Shown here piece by piece: positions 1 through 6,172 of a stretch of 7,444 bases of DNA (the first letter of the stretch is position 1; each line of letters opens with the position of its first letter). Origin of the DNA: Leptospira sp. (GTDB taxonomy: Bacteria > Spirochaetota > Leptospiria > Leptospirales > Leptospiraceae); contig JALOTI010000091.1 of the NCBI GenBank assembly GCA_025457985.1, positions 1 to 7,444 on the forward strand. Reading direction: 5' to 3'. The notes beneath the pieces were generated by a model. It did not search any database and was not told the DNA's origin. It saw only the letters and a program-made list of their open reading frames with translations. The position numbers were made by a program, and so were the translations under genes.

Positions 1-670
1 TATTTTTTAATATAGAGTGGGAATAGTAATAAACATGCCCAGGCATAAAATAATGATATCGTGATCCCTCTCGTTTAGCTTGCCATCCTTCAAAATTTGC
101 AGTTTGGATGAGAAGTAATCCTCCCGGTTTTAAGATTCGTGTGATCTCGGAGAAAAACTCATATGGGTTTTCGATATGTTCAATCACCTCGACCATTGTG
201 ATTACTGAAAAATGATTCGAGGGAAACTTCGCTTCTATAATTGTGCCATTGAATGTAGGTACGTTTTGAACGTTGTTTGCATATTGGCTCGCATATTTTG
301 AAATTTCTACTCCGTAAACATCAAAACCCAAAAGTGCCGCTCTTTTTAAAAATCCTCCGAAGGAAGATCCTATATCCAAAAATGAACCAGTCTGAATAAA
401 TTTTATTATATTTTTTAATCGTTCATCCCAAACATAAGAATAAAATCTAAGCTGATCTCTTTCATCAACATAGGAATATTCCGCTTTTCCTTCATAGTAA
501 TCAGCATTGTACAATTGAGTTTGATTGGGCCTTGGGTGGAGCGCTAGAAGTCCGCAGGTATAACATTTGTAAATCGATAAATTTTTGAAATTACCATCAG
601 TTAAAAAATGAAACTTCCAGTCACAGTTTGATTGTGTAGGACATTCCTTCCGCAACTGAGAGGTGTTCAT
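1..670 (-). CDS. Class I SAM-dependent methyltransferase with N-terminal Cys4 motif (3' end cut by window edge)
   Basis: The reading frame is open for 223 codons from an ATG at 670 to the left edge, so the C-terminus is missing. The N-terminus has four cysteines in a zinc-ribbon-like spacing (C10, C16, C36, C39; the second pair reads CYTCGL). A Rossmann methyltransferase domain follows: motif I LDIGSSFGGF at about 98-107, the acidic residue after strand 2 in VYGVEIS (E122), and the EVIEHIENP motif at 161-169. KPGG and a Y-x-MPGHVYYYS stretch come near the edge. This layout is typical of methyltransferases that act on sugars or small metabolites, often in surface-polysaccharide or secondary-metabolite clusters. 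The start abuts the stop codon of the gene before it (TAA then ATG, no gap), which implies coupled translation. The substrate is unknown. The family call is firm; the zinc binding is inferred from cysteine spacing. Confidence 0.88.
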   Translation of the reverse strand, partial: MNTSQLRKECPTQSNCDWKFHFLTDGNFKNLSIYKCYTCGLLALHPRPNQTQLYNADYYEGKAEYSYVDERDQLRFYSYVWDERLKNIIKFIQTGSFLDIGSSFGGFLKRAALLGFDVYGVEISKYASQYANNVQNVPTFNGTIIEAKFPSNHFSVITMVEVIEHIENPYEFFSEITRILKPGGLLLIQTANFEGWQAKREGSRYHYFMPGHVYYYSHSILKN

Positions 671-1279
671 TTACTTTTTAGCCAAAAAAAACCAATGGCA
701 TATTCTCTCTTCCAATTTTCCCAGTGGTGTGCGCTCCGAATATCCGATTTCGAAGTAAGAGAACGGTGTTAAAAATTCTTTAATCTCATCTAGAGTGTAA
801 AGTTCCGCATAACCTCCCGCTAAATCAGATAGGTTCATTTCTCCATCTTTTAACTTAAGGTGTGTATCACTGGCAGCTCTAATCGAACCAATAAAATATC
901 CATTTGAATCCAGAGCAAAGTATAGGGCATCTCGTATTTGTTTGGCGAGTGATCGTTTGTTGTAATGAAACACTCCCCAAGCTAGAATCAAACCAAATTG
1001 TTTTTCCGTCACCGGAAAGGGAAGATTCATCCAGTGCTCGAACTGTATGTTGGATGGAGTTGAACGTAGGCTATCGATTGTAATTTTTGAGTTATCAACT
1101 CCGATCACTTTATAATCCTCTCTCTCTAAGGCAAAGGAATGTCTACCTGAACCACATCCAAAATCCAATGCCATTTTATTTGAGGTATTGACTTTGGATA
1201 GCAACCGGATGAAATTTTCGTCTGGGTATAGAAGTTTTGATTTTTCTTTTTTGTAGTGCGAATCCCAGACAGATTTCAC
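671..1279 (-). CDS. TehB-like class I SAM-dependent methyltransferase
   Basis: This is a 202-residue single-domain methyltransferase. Motif I is LDFGCGSGRHSF at about 38-49, the ribose-binding acid is in VIGVDNS (about residue 62), and the post-II region reads LAWGVFHYN. The opening WDSHYKKEKSKLLYPDE resembles small TehB/UbiE-like methyltransferases. No ATG lies upstream of motif I. I chose the GTG at 1279 because it overlaps the ATP-grasp stop codon as GTGA, a standard 4-nt coupling overlap, and has a CAGG-type ribosome site 8 nt upstream. A TTG at 1312 would add 11 residues (213 aa) and lengthen the overlap to 37 nt; I judge it less likely. The gene lies between an ATP-grasp ligase and a second methyltransferase in one apparent operon. 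The methyl acceptor cannot be told from the sequence. Confidence 0.85.
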   Translation of the reverse strand: MKSVWDSHYKKEKSKLLYPDENFIRLLSKVNTSNKMALDFGCGSGRHSFALEREDYKVIGVDNSKITIDSLRSTPSNIQFEHWMNLPFPVTEKQFGLILAWGVFHYNKRSLAKQIRDALYFALDSNGYFIGSIRAASDTHLKLKDGEMNLSDLAGGYAELYTLDEIKEFLTPFSYFEIGYSERTPLGKLEERICHWFFLAKK

Positions 1280-2469
1280 GAATGTAGCCTGTCCAGTATA
1301 CTTTGAACCCAAAGGTTTGCATCTACTTCGTTCCGAGTTGAAACTCCAATCACATACGTTCGTTTGTGATTGCCTTCTAACGAGTCTAGTCGTTCGCCTG
1401 GTGGTATTAGAACCTTTTCAAAAAATTTTGTTTCACCCAAATTAGGAATAAAATTGGGAACTGGCGGCGATTTTTTAAGATTAGCTTTAGGTAGGTAAAA
1501 CACCAGCGCTGAATATTTTTTTAAAGAATCACCTTGGGTTAAAAATTTGGGCCGAGTCTTTTCACCGATGGTAACGGATAAGTAGTCTGAAAAATAATTA
1601 TAACCAAAATGATTTGGTAAAAGAACGTCAGCTAAGTATTCACCGCCGACCTCGGGAGCGGCTTCAATTAAGAAGGCTTCCGATTTTGAATTGATTTTAA
1701 ATTCCGCAACAAAGGGACCTGATTTTAACCCCGACTTGTTTACAAGAACTTGGCACATCATCCTAAGTTCACCTGCCATGGATAGATGCTTCGATGGCGC
1801 GATATGAGCAATTTCAATAAACTGAGGAATACCTGTGGTGATTTTATCCGTAATTGATAGGATATAGAATTTTTTTCCGATCACAAAACCAAGAACCGTT
1901 ACCTCGTCACCTGGAACAAACTCCTCAAAAACCAAATCATTGGATTTTTTTTGCTTTGAGAGCTTTTTGAATTCTGTTTCGTTTTCTAAAATTAAGATAC
2001 CTGCCTTACCAGAACCAGCCTTGGGTTTCGCAATGATAGGAAAGTGTATCTCTGGCGCATTCTTTTTGCTTGGATGATCGGAGACTGTTTTCGGAGTAGG
2101 TAATCCAATGCTACTCGAAAGCGATTTCAACTTTTGTTTGTCGAGGAACTGATTGACTACCTCTGGAAGATTGCCTTTCAGTCGGAATTTGGAATTTAGA
2201 TATGACACTGTGTAACATGCCTTTCCAAAGGATCTAGTACCAATTCCCATCAACTTCCCAGATAGAGGAACTTGGCTCATAGCGTGTAGGATTTTTCTAT
2301 ATTCGTGAGTAGATTCTAATATTTTTATATCCGAAATCGCAAAACCAGGAGCCTTCGGATTCTGATCTACTGAGATCACTTTTAACCCACGGGATTTCGC
2401 TGCCGAGATCAGCGGGAGCTGATTTTCTCCAGCTCCAATGGAAAGATAAGATCCTTCAAGTTTCTTCAT
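1276..2469 (-). CDS. ATP-grasp domain carboxylate-amine ligase-like protein
   Basis: The protein has 397 residues with the ATP-grasp layout. A pre-ATP-grasp Rossmann region comes first (SIGAGENQLPLISAAKSRGL at 10-29, VISVDQN at 31-37). The lid segment with the glycine-rich ATP loop is KPKAGSGKAGI (148-158), and the hinge is FEEFVPGDEVTV (181-192). The metal-binding acids are in VAEFKIN (E256) and LIEAAPEVGG (E269). The C-terminal part (about 320-397) resembles the extra domain of PurK/PylC/CarB-type ligases. Such enzymes join a carboxylate to an amine or another nucleophile through an acyl-phosphate, in the cytoplasm. The usual N-P-R of the metal loop reads A-P-E here. The ATG at 2469 is 3 nt after the stop of the RRM gene, with GAGG about 10 nt upstream. 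Its partners in the operon are two methyltransferases, which suggests ligation plus methylation of one small molecule. The substrate is unknown. Confidence 0.87.
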   Translation of the reverse strand: MKKLEGSYLSIGAGENQLPLISAAKSRGLKVISVDQNPKAPGFAISDIKILESTHEYRKILHAMSQVPLSGKLMGIGTRSFGKACYTVSYLNSKFRLKGNLPEVVNQFLDKQKLKSLSSSIGLPTPKTVSDHPSKKNAPEIHFPIIAKPKAGSGKAGILILENETEFKKLSKQKKSNDLVFEEFVPGDEVTVLGFVIGKKFYILSITDKITTGIPQFIEIAHIAPSKHLSMAGELRMMCQVLVNKSGLKSGPFVAEFKINSKSEAFLIEAAPEVGGEYLADVLLPNHFGYNYFSDYLSVTIGEKTRPKFLTQGDSLKKYSALVFYLPKANLKKSPPVPNFIPNLGETKFFEKVLIPPGERLDSLEGNHKRTYVIGVSTRNEVDANLWVQSILDRLHS

Positions 2470-2472
2470 GGA

Positions 2473-2841
2473 TTAAGAGCCTCGGCTTCCACCTCTTCTT
2501 TGGACTCCCGTATTTCCACCACCTGTCGTTTGGTTCCGTCCAAAACTCGGTTTCGCAACGGCTGGTGCACCCTTCTTTTTCTGTGCTTCATTCTGTTCGC
2601 GTGCGAGATCTTCTTGGTTTACAACTACGATTTTTTTTCCGTCGATTTCTTTCCCGTTGAGACTTGCGATAGCTTTTTTCCCATCTTCATCTGACATTTC
2701 GCAGGTTCCATAGCCGAGCGAAACTTTCGTAATTTTATCTCTTTTGATAGTGAGATGTTCCACCTTTCCAGAAGGCGTCAAGAGAGCCATAAGGGCATCT
2801 TCTGTTACAGTTTGCGGTAGGTTTCCAATGGATAACTTCAT
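2473..2841 (-). CDS. Small RRM-domain RNA-binding protein with RGG-like tail
   Basis: This 122-residue protein has one RNA recognition motif (about 1-76) and a flexible tail. RNP2 is KLSIGNLP (2-9) and RNP1 is LGYGTCEM (42-49). The second helix and last strand follow as GKKAIASLNGKEIDGKKIVV. Residues 79-98 are charged and rich in K, Q and A. Residues 101-122 are rich in Gly, Arg and Gln and end RRGGSRGS, like the tails of cyanobacterial and spirochete Rbp proteins. Two aromatic positions that normally stack on RNA are replaced (S4 in RNP2, T46 in RNP1), and only Y44 remains. Members of this family bind single-stranded RNA and may affect mRNA stability. The ATG at 2841 has AAGGA 2 nt upstream. 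It is the first gene of the leftward operon and diverges from flgF. Confidence 0.88.
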   Translation of the reverse strand: MKLSIGNLPQTVTEDALMALLTPSGKVEHLTIKRDKITKVSLGYGTCEMSDEDGKKAIASLNGKEIDGKKIVVVNQEDLAREQNEAQKKKGAPAVAKPSFGRNQTTGGGNTGVQRRGGSRGS

Positions 2842-2885
2842 AGTCCTTAAGGGACATTTTTTTACCTAAAACTTCAACTCTTTTT

Positions 2886-2896
2886 TGACTATGTCA
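2886..2896. promoter_or_regulatory. Short inverted repeat TGAC-N3-GTCA overlapping a TTGACT -35-like hexamer
   Basis: The sequence TGACTATGTCA has 4-bp arms around a 3-base centre. It overlaps TTGACT at 2885-2890, which could be a -35 element for the rightward flgF transcript, although no good -10 lies at the right distance. Arms this short arise often by chance, so this is a weak candidate for an operator in the shared RRM/flgF region. Confidence 0.2.
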
Positions 2897-2910
2897 CATT
2901 TTTGGTTGGG

Positions 2911-2924
2911 AAAATTGCAATTTT
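2911..2924. promoter_or_regulatory. Perfect 14-bp palindrome in the divergent RRM/flgF region
   Basis: AAAATTGCAATTTT is its own reverse complement over all 14 bases. It lies 28 nt upstream of the flgF ATG (2953) and 69 nt upstream of the RRM ATG (2841). It has no run of T after it on either strand that fits a terminator. A dimeric DNA-binding protein acting on one or both divergent genes is a reasonable inference; the regulator is not identifiable here. Confidence 0.4.
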
Positions 2925-2940
2925 GGTCGAAGGAAGTCTT

Positions 2941-2946
2941 AAGAGG
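2941..2946 (+). promoter_or_regulatory. Ribosome binding site that fixes the flgF start
   Basis: AAGAGG stands 6 nt before the ATG at 2953. It supports that start over the in-frame TTG at 2902, which would add 17 residues with no match to rod proteins. Confidence 0.7.
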
Positions 2947-2952
2947 TGTCTT

Positions 2953-3813
2953 ATGATCCGAGGTTTGTATACAGGTGCGAATGGAATGATTTCCCAGCAG
3001 GTGCGAATGGATGTCATTGCAAATAACTTAGCCAATGTTGATAAAACAGGATTCAAAAGAGACACTACGGTTTTTAAAACGTTTCCGGAAATGCTTCTAC
3101 ATAGATACTCGGAAGATGGAATTGGAAAAACTCCTATGGGATCGTTTGATACATCCCCAGTTGTCGGTAAACTAGGGTTCGGTGCTGAGGTCAATGAAGT
3201 GTACACCCGATTTGAGCAAGGAGCCGTTAAAAAAACGGATAATATATTTGATCTTATGCTCCAAGACCAACCTGGAATGGAAAAGCCTGCCTTTTTAACT
3301 GTTCTTACTAATCGGGGAGAGAGACTTACGAGAAGCGGTAGTTTTGTCTTGGATAAGAATGGATACGTTGTCACACCTCAAGGCTTTCCTTTGTTAGGTG
3401 AAAAAGGACCTATCCAAGTAAACCAAGGTAATTTCCTTGTGAAAGAAAACGGTGAAATTTTTATTAATGGAAAAATCGGAACCAATCCGATTGACGGTAC
3501 CAACTTTTCAGAGAATCGATTTGAAGAACCTGTGCTTTTGGATAAATTGAAAATTCGAACTGTTGAAAATCCTCGGCATTTAGACAAAGAAGGAGATAGT
3601 TTTTATGTAGATACTCCTGAGTCTGGAGAGCCAACTGCATTCCCAGAAAAACTGGCTCCACAAGTTTTACAGGGTTATTTAGAGGCTTCGAACGTTTCTG
3701 TGGTAACTGAGATGGTGGATATGATCGAAGTTAACCGTGCCTATGAAGCAAACTCAAAAACTATGCAAACTCATGATAGTTTACTCGGGCGGTTATTTGA
3801 AGTAATTCGATAA
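2953..3813 (+). CDS. flgF: Flagellar basal-body rod protein, FlgF type (FlgF/FlgG family)
   Basis: The protein has 286 residues. It opens [12 protein letters not shown] and carries the rod signature [13 protein letters not shown] at 23-35, then a central FlgE/F/G-like region ([23 protein letters not shown]). The C-terminal rod domain (about 240-286) contains [36 protein letters not shown] and is split here only for description. The protein is exported by the flagellar type III apparatus and builds the axial rod; in spirochetes this sits in the periplasm. The MIRGLYT opening and the FPEMLLHR stretch fit the FlgF/FlhO-like rod protein rather than FlgG, which usually opens MMRSLW and is about 260 residues. 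No flgG lies next to it, unlike in many bacteria. The downstream membrane protein starts 27 nt later and is probably co-transcribed. Rod family is certain; FlgF over FlgG is likely. Confidence 0.9.
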   Translation: MIRGLYTGANGMISQQVRMDVIANNLANVDKTGFKRDTTVFKTFPEMLLHRYSEDGIGKTPMGSFDTSPVVGKLGFGAEVNEVYTRFEQGAVKKTDNIFDLMLQDQPGMEKPAFLTVLTNRGERLTRSGSFVLDKNGYVVTPQGFPLLGEKGPIQVNQGNFLVKENGEIFINGKIGTNPIDGTNFSENRFEEPVLLDKLKIRTVENPRHLDKEGDSFYVDTPESGEPTAFPEKLAPQVLQGYLEASNVSVVTEMVDMIEVNRAYEANSKTMQTHDSLLGRLFEVIR

Positions 3814-3827
3814 CATTAAAATATTTC

Positions 3828-3833
3828 AGGAGG
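3828..3833 (+). promoter_or_regulatory. Consensus ribosome binding site of the TMEM220-like gene
   Basis: AGGAGG with 7 nt to the ATG at 3841 is the strongest ribosome site in the window. It confirms that the short membrane protein gene is real and well translated. Confidence 0.75.
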
Positions 3834-3840
3834 AAACCAT

Positions 3841-4209
3841 ATGCACAGAACGTTTCAGATCATCTTTTTTGTTTTTTCCGTTCTTCTCCTTTTTTCTGCT
3901 ATCGTTCAATACAATGATCCAGATCCTTTGCACTGGATTTTTTTGTATGGTTACTCCGCAGTTCTTTGTGGATTTGGAATTTTTAGAAAGATAGATGAAA
4001 GATTGATCTACTTGGCTCTAGGAGCAGTTCTCCTACAGCTTCTTATTGTGTTAGACGGGGCGTATGTTTGGCTCAAAATGGGTCGAGAAAATATGCTAAA
4101 CACTCCGATGAGTTCTGATAAACCATATATAGAAGAGATTCGTGAATTTTTGGGTGCATCTATCGCAGGTTTAGCGAACTTACTATTACTTTGGAAGAGA
4201 CGTCTATAG
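3841..4209 (+). CDS. TMEM220-family four-helix membrane protein
   Basis: This 122-residue protein has four likely transmembrane segments at about 5-22, 33-48, 53-78 and 104-118. Two features mark the TMEM220 family, which is shared by bacteria and animals: the motif QYNDPDPLHW (23-32) right after the first helix, and a conserved EEIREFLG (98-105) before the last helix. The C-terminus WKRRL is positively charged, as expected on the cytoplasmic side. The molecular function of the family is not known to me. The gene follows flgF at 27 nt with no terminator between them, so they probably share a transcript, but nothing in the protein points to motility. It converges on the phosphatidyltransferase gene with 30 nt between the two stops. 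Confidence 0.85.
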   Translation: MHRTFQIIFFVFSVLLLFSAIVQYNDPDPLHWIFLYGYSAVLCGFGIFRKIDERLIYLALGAVLLQLLIVLDGAYVWLKMGRENMLNTPMSSDKPYIEEIREFLGASIAGLANLLLLWKRRL

Positions 4210-4239
4210 TTCTCCGTACTCGTTCGATTCCAAGAACAG

Positions 4240-4914
4240 TCACACCTTTCTATATTTTTTAGCCTGCTTTTTGTTATCGAGGTCTAATTCAATGGATTCA
4301 GGATTGAGGATAATGTTCCAATATCTGAATGCATAAGCAATCATTCCAATAGTTAATACAAACAAAAGAATGTAAGCTGAGATTTCTGGATGCTTTAAAA
4401 ACGAGTAAGGGTATCCCTTGATTTCGAAATAGGGAGTTGCCATATACCAAAGAACAGAAATTGCCACAAGACCGACCCCAACCTTACCCCAAATATTGGG
4501 TCTCCCTAGAAGTCCTCGCTTAAGATACAAAAATCCTCCCAGCCAGACACCCAAAACTTCTCTAAGGAAGTAGACAATCAAGATCCATGTAGGAAAGGCA
4601 AAGTGAATTGTAACGACAAGTAACCCACCAAGAGTGACAAGTTTGTCGCAAACTGGATCTAAATATCTTCCAAGGTTTGTCTCTTGTTTGAGAATTCTCG
4701 CAAAGAGACCATCCAGATAATCTGTAAGAACTGCCGCCAAACAAAGATATATTGATGTTAAGAAGGAATTAATTTCGAGTGGATTCTCCGCATAACGATG
4801 CGTACTTAAAAAGAAAAAAGGCAGTAGGAGTACACGTAAAACACTTAGAAAATTTGATATGGTGAAGATACTGTCTTCAAAAAGTTCACTTGGTTTTTTA
4901 GGTTCAATTTGCAT
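4240..4914 (-). CDS. CDP-alcohol phosphatidyltransferase (PgsA-like phosphatidylglycerophosphate synthase)
   Basis: This is a 224-residue integral membrane enzyme. The full family motif D-x2-DG-x2-AR-x8-G-x3-D-x3-D is present without change: D65, D68, G69, A72, R73, G82, D86 and D90. These acids bind the metal and CDP-diacylglycerol. The opening TISNFLSVLRVLLLPFF (18-34) matches the first membrane segment of PgsA-type enzymes. About five or six hydrophobic segments follow, and the C-terminus (KKQAKKYRKV) is basic and cytoplasmic. The likely reaction is transfer of a phosphatidyl group to glycerol 3-phosphate, the committed step to phosphatidylglycerol. Another alcohol acceptor cannot be excluded, since the motif is common to the superfamily and the protein is slightly longer than usual PgsA (about 180-200). 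The ATG at 4914 has no clear ribosome site; no other in-frame Met lies before the motif. Confidence 0.88.
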   Translation of the reverse strand: MQIEPKKPSELFEDSIFTISNFLSVLRVLLLPFFFLSTHRYAENPLEINSFLTSIYLCLAAVLTDYLDGLFARILKQETNLGRYLDPVCDKLVTLGGLLVVTIHFAFPTWILIVYFLREVLGVWLGGFLYLKRGLLGRPNIWGKVGVGLVAISVLWYMATPYFEIKGYPYSFLKHPEISAYILLFVLTIGMIAYAFRYWNIILNPESIELDLDNKKQAKKYRKV

Positions 4915-4929
4915 GTAGGGACAAATTAC

Positions 4930-4958
4930 AGACTAGAAAAATTAAGGTCAGGAGGCAA
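4930..4958 (-). promoter_or_regulatory. Possible promoter of the phosphatidyltransferase gene
   Basis: On the minus strand TTGCCT (4958-4953) and TAGTCT (4935-4930) are 17 nt apart. The predicted transcript would begin near 4923, leaving a leader of about 9 nt that has no ribosome site. The -10 matches the consensus at only three positions, so this is tentative. Confidence 0.25.
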
Positions 4959-4976
4959 GAAAAGTATAAATCTTTG

Positions 4977-5004
4977 TTGACTGTAGAGAATGATTCCTTA
5001 CTTT
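4977..5004 (+). promoter_or_regulatory. Probable sigma-70 promoter of tRNA-Asp
   Basis: TTGACT (4977-4982) matches the -35 consensus at five of six positions. TACTTT (4999-5004) follows after 16 nt as a weaker -10. Transcription would start near 5011, about 11 nt before the mature tRNA, a normal length for a tRNA 5' leader. A TATATC at 5008-5013 is an alternative -10 but is too far from TTGACT. Confidence 0.45.
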
Positions 5005-5021
5005 GGCTATATCCGTGTAGT

Positions 5022-5098
<77 letters not shown>

Positions 5099-5104
5099 CA
5101 CAGT

Positions 5105-6124
5105 TTATTCGATATATTCCTCTTTTTCCTTTTTAAATAAGATCAAGTTCTCTTCCTCCAGTTCCCTCGCCACCTGAACTACCTTACTTCTAGCTTCGTT
5201 GATTTCCCGTAAGGTGACTCTAGGCTTTAAGTCTATCGAATCAAGAATGTCTGCGGCTCTATTATTACTCATATTAGATAGGAATTTTTTGCGTAGTTCG
5301 TCACCAGCTCCTCGAATGGCGACGGATATACACTCATCATCGGCAAGTCTATTGATGAGAATTCGCATCTCTTTACCATCGAGGGATAAAATATCTTCAA
5401 ATGTATACAATTTCTCCCTAACCAAATCTGCAACTTCTGGAGACTCTTCATCTAACTCCTGTAAAATCGACTCCTCGGTTCCTTTTTCCATAAAATTTAG
5501 AATATTTGCAAGTACGTGAGCACCACCTGCTTCGGAATACTCTTGTTTGTCTCTTTCCTCATATCGTTTTTTAAGAATTTTGGCTATATTCTGAATTACA
5601 TCCGGGTGCGTTTTTGATGTAGTTGCCAATCGAACTGCAATCTTTGCTTGGTCCCCTTTGGGAAAGAGTTTTAGAACATCCGCCGCTTTTTTAGGATCTA
5701 GATGCGAAAGGGTTACTGCAATGATTTGTGGCGATTCCGAATTGAGAATGCCTTGTAAAACTCCTGGTTCCACTTGATTTAAGAATTCAAAATCGTTTTT
5801 TGTCTCTTCTTTATGGATTTTTTTAAGAATTACATTGGCTTTTTCGGACCCTACTGTTTGCTCTAGCAGTTGTTTTGCGGTATGCAATCCTCCGACCGAA
5901 CTCCCTTTCAACTCATCAATCGTAGAGTGGAAATCCTTTAGAATATTCTCTCGTTCTTCTTTCGAAACGGACCTGATTTTGGACATTTCTAAAATCACAG
6001 CTTCTAGTAGAGACTCGTCTAGATGCCTGAGAACATCCGCCGCTTGTTCTTTTCCGAGAGAGAGTAAGAGGAGGGCGGCCTTTCGAACGCCAGGAGTCAC
6101 TTGGGACTCATTCGATCTTTGCAT
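5105..6124 (-). CDS. fliG: Flagellar motor switch protein FliG
   Basis: With the ATG at 6124 the protein has 339 residues, the usual FliG length. The N-terminal domain (about 10-110, GVRKAALLLLSLGKEQAADVL...) anchors FliG to the MS-ring protein FliF. The middle domain (about 115-195) carries ESPQ at 130-133 where most FliG have EHPQ, part of the FliM contact. The C-terminal domain (about 200-330, EAGGAHVLANILNFME... YTFEDIL) meets the stator. The charged torque residues known from E. coli have counterparts: R271 (AIRGA), R289 (NNRA), D295/D298 (LDSIDL) and R302. FliG forms the rotor ring under the inner membrane and passes stator torque and direction switching. An in-frame ATG at 6193 would add 23 residues (MRKFCLISEVFF...) unlike any FliG I know, so I reject it. 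No flagellar gene adjoins it. Confidence 0.95.
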   Translation of the reverse strand: MQRSNESQVTPGVRKAALLLLSLGKEQAADVLRHLDESLLEAVILEMSKIRSVSKEERENILKDFHSTIDELKGSSVGGLHTAKQLLEQTVGSEKANVILKKIHKEETKNDFEFLNQVEPGVLQGILNSESPQIIAVTLSHLDPKKAADVLKLFPKGDQAKIAVRLATTSKTHPDVIQNIAKILKKRYEERDKQEYSEAGGAHVLANILNFMEKGTEESILQELDEESPEVADLVREKLYTFEDILSLDGKEMRILINRLADDECISVAIRGAGDELRKKFLSNMSNNRAADILDSIDLKPRVTLREINEARSKVVQVARELEEENLILFKKEKEEYIE

Positions 6125-6145
6125 GAGACATAATTTCCTGAAGGT
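6122..6145. repeat. Imperfect direct repeat of the fliG start region, copy 1
   Basis: These 24 bases, covering the fliG start codon and the AGGAAA ribosome-site-like sequence, match 6173-6196 at 20 of 24 positions in the same orientation, 51 bp apart. On the fliG strand copy 1 ends in the real ATG. Confidence 0.55.
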
Positions 6146-6159
6146 TGAGGGGTTGTCAA
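6130..6159 (-). promoter_or_regulatory. Candidate fliG promoter at the start codon
   Basis: On the minus strand a perfect -35 TTGACA (6159-6154) is followed after 18 nt by AATTAT (6135-6130), four of six matches to the -10 consensus. The predicted first base falls at about 6123-6124, on the fliG ATG. The -10 overlaps the Shine-Dalgarno-like AGGAAA (6139-6134, 9 nt from the ATG). A transcript from this promoter would therefore lack that site, while one from further upstream would contain it. Confidence 0.35.
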
Positions 6160-6172
6160 AAAAAACTTCGCT

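Noticed and set aside
2902..2952. N-terminal extension of flgF from a TTG at 2902
   Set aside because: The added 17 residues resemble nothing in rod proteins and include the 14-bp palindrome. The ATG at 2953 gives the standard MIRGLYT opening and has AAGAGG 6 nt upstream.
2889..3374. 161-codon minus-strand open frame opposite flgF
   Set aside because: No protein similarity or ribosome site, and it lies opposite the conserved rod-protein codons.
4205..4240. Possible bidirectional terminator between the TMEM220-like gene and the phosphatidyltransferase gene
   Set aside because: Only a 5-bp GTTCT/AGAAC pairing with a loop of about 19 bases is visible, too weak to call.
4949..4954. AGGAGG on the plus strand upstream of the tRNA
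   Set aside because: It looks like a strong ribosome site, but no start codon with a sensible frame follows within 5-12 nt.
6107..6133. Seven-codon open frame (MSHAKIE) overlapping the fliG start in another frame
   Set aside because: It starts 4 nt after AGGA and could be a tiny upstream frame, but such frames occur by chance and there is no other support.
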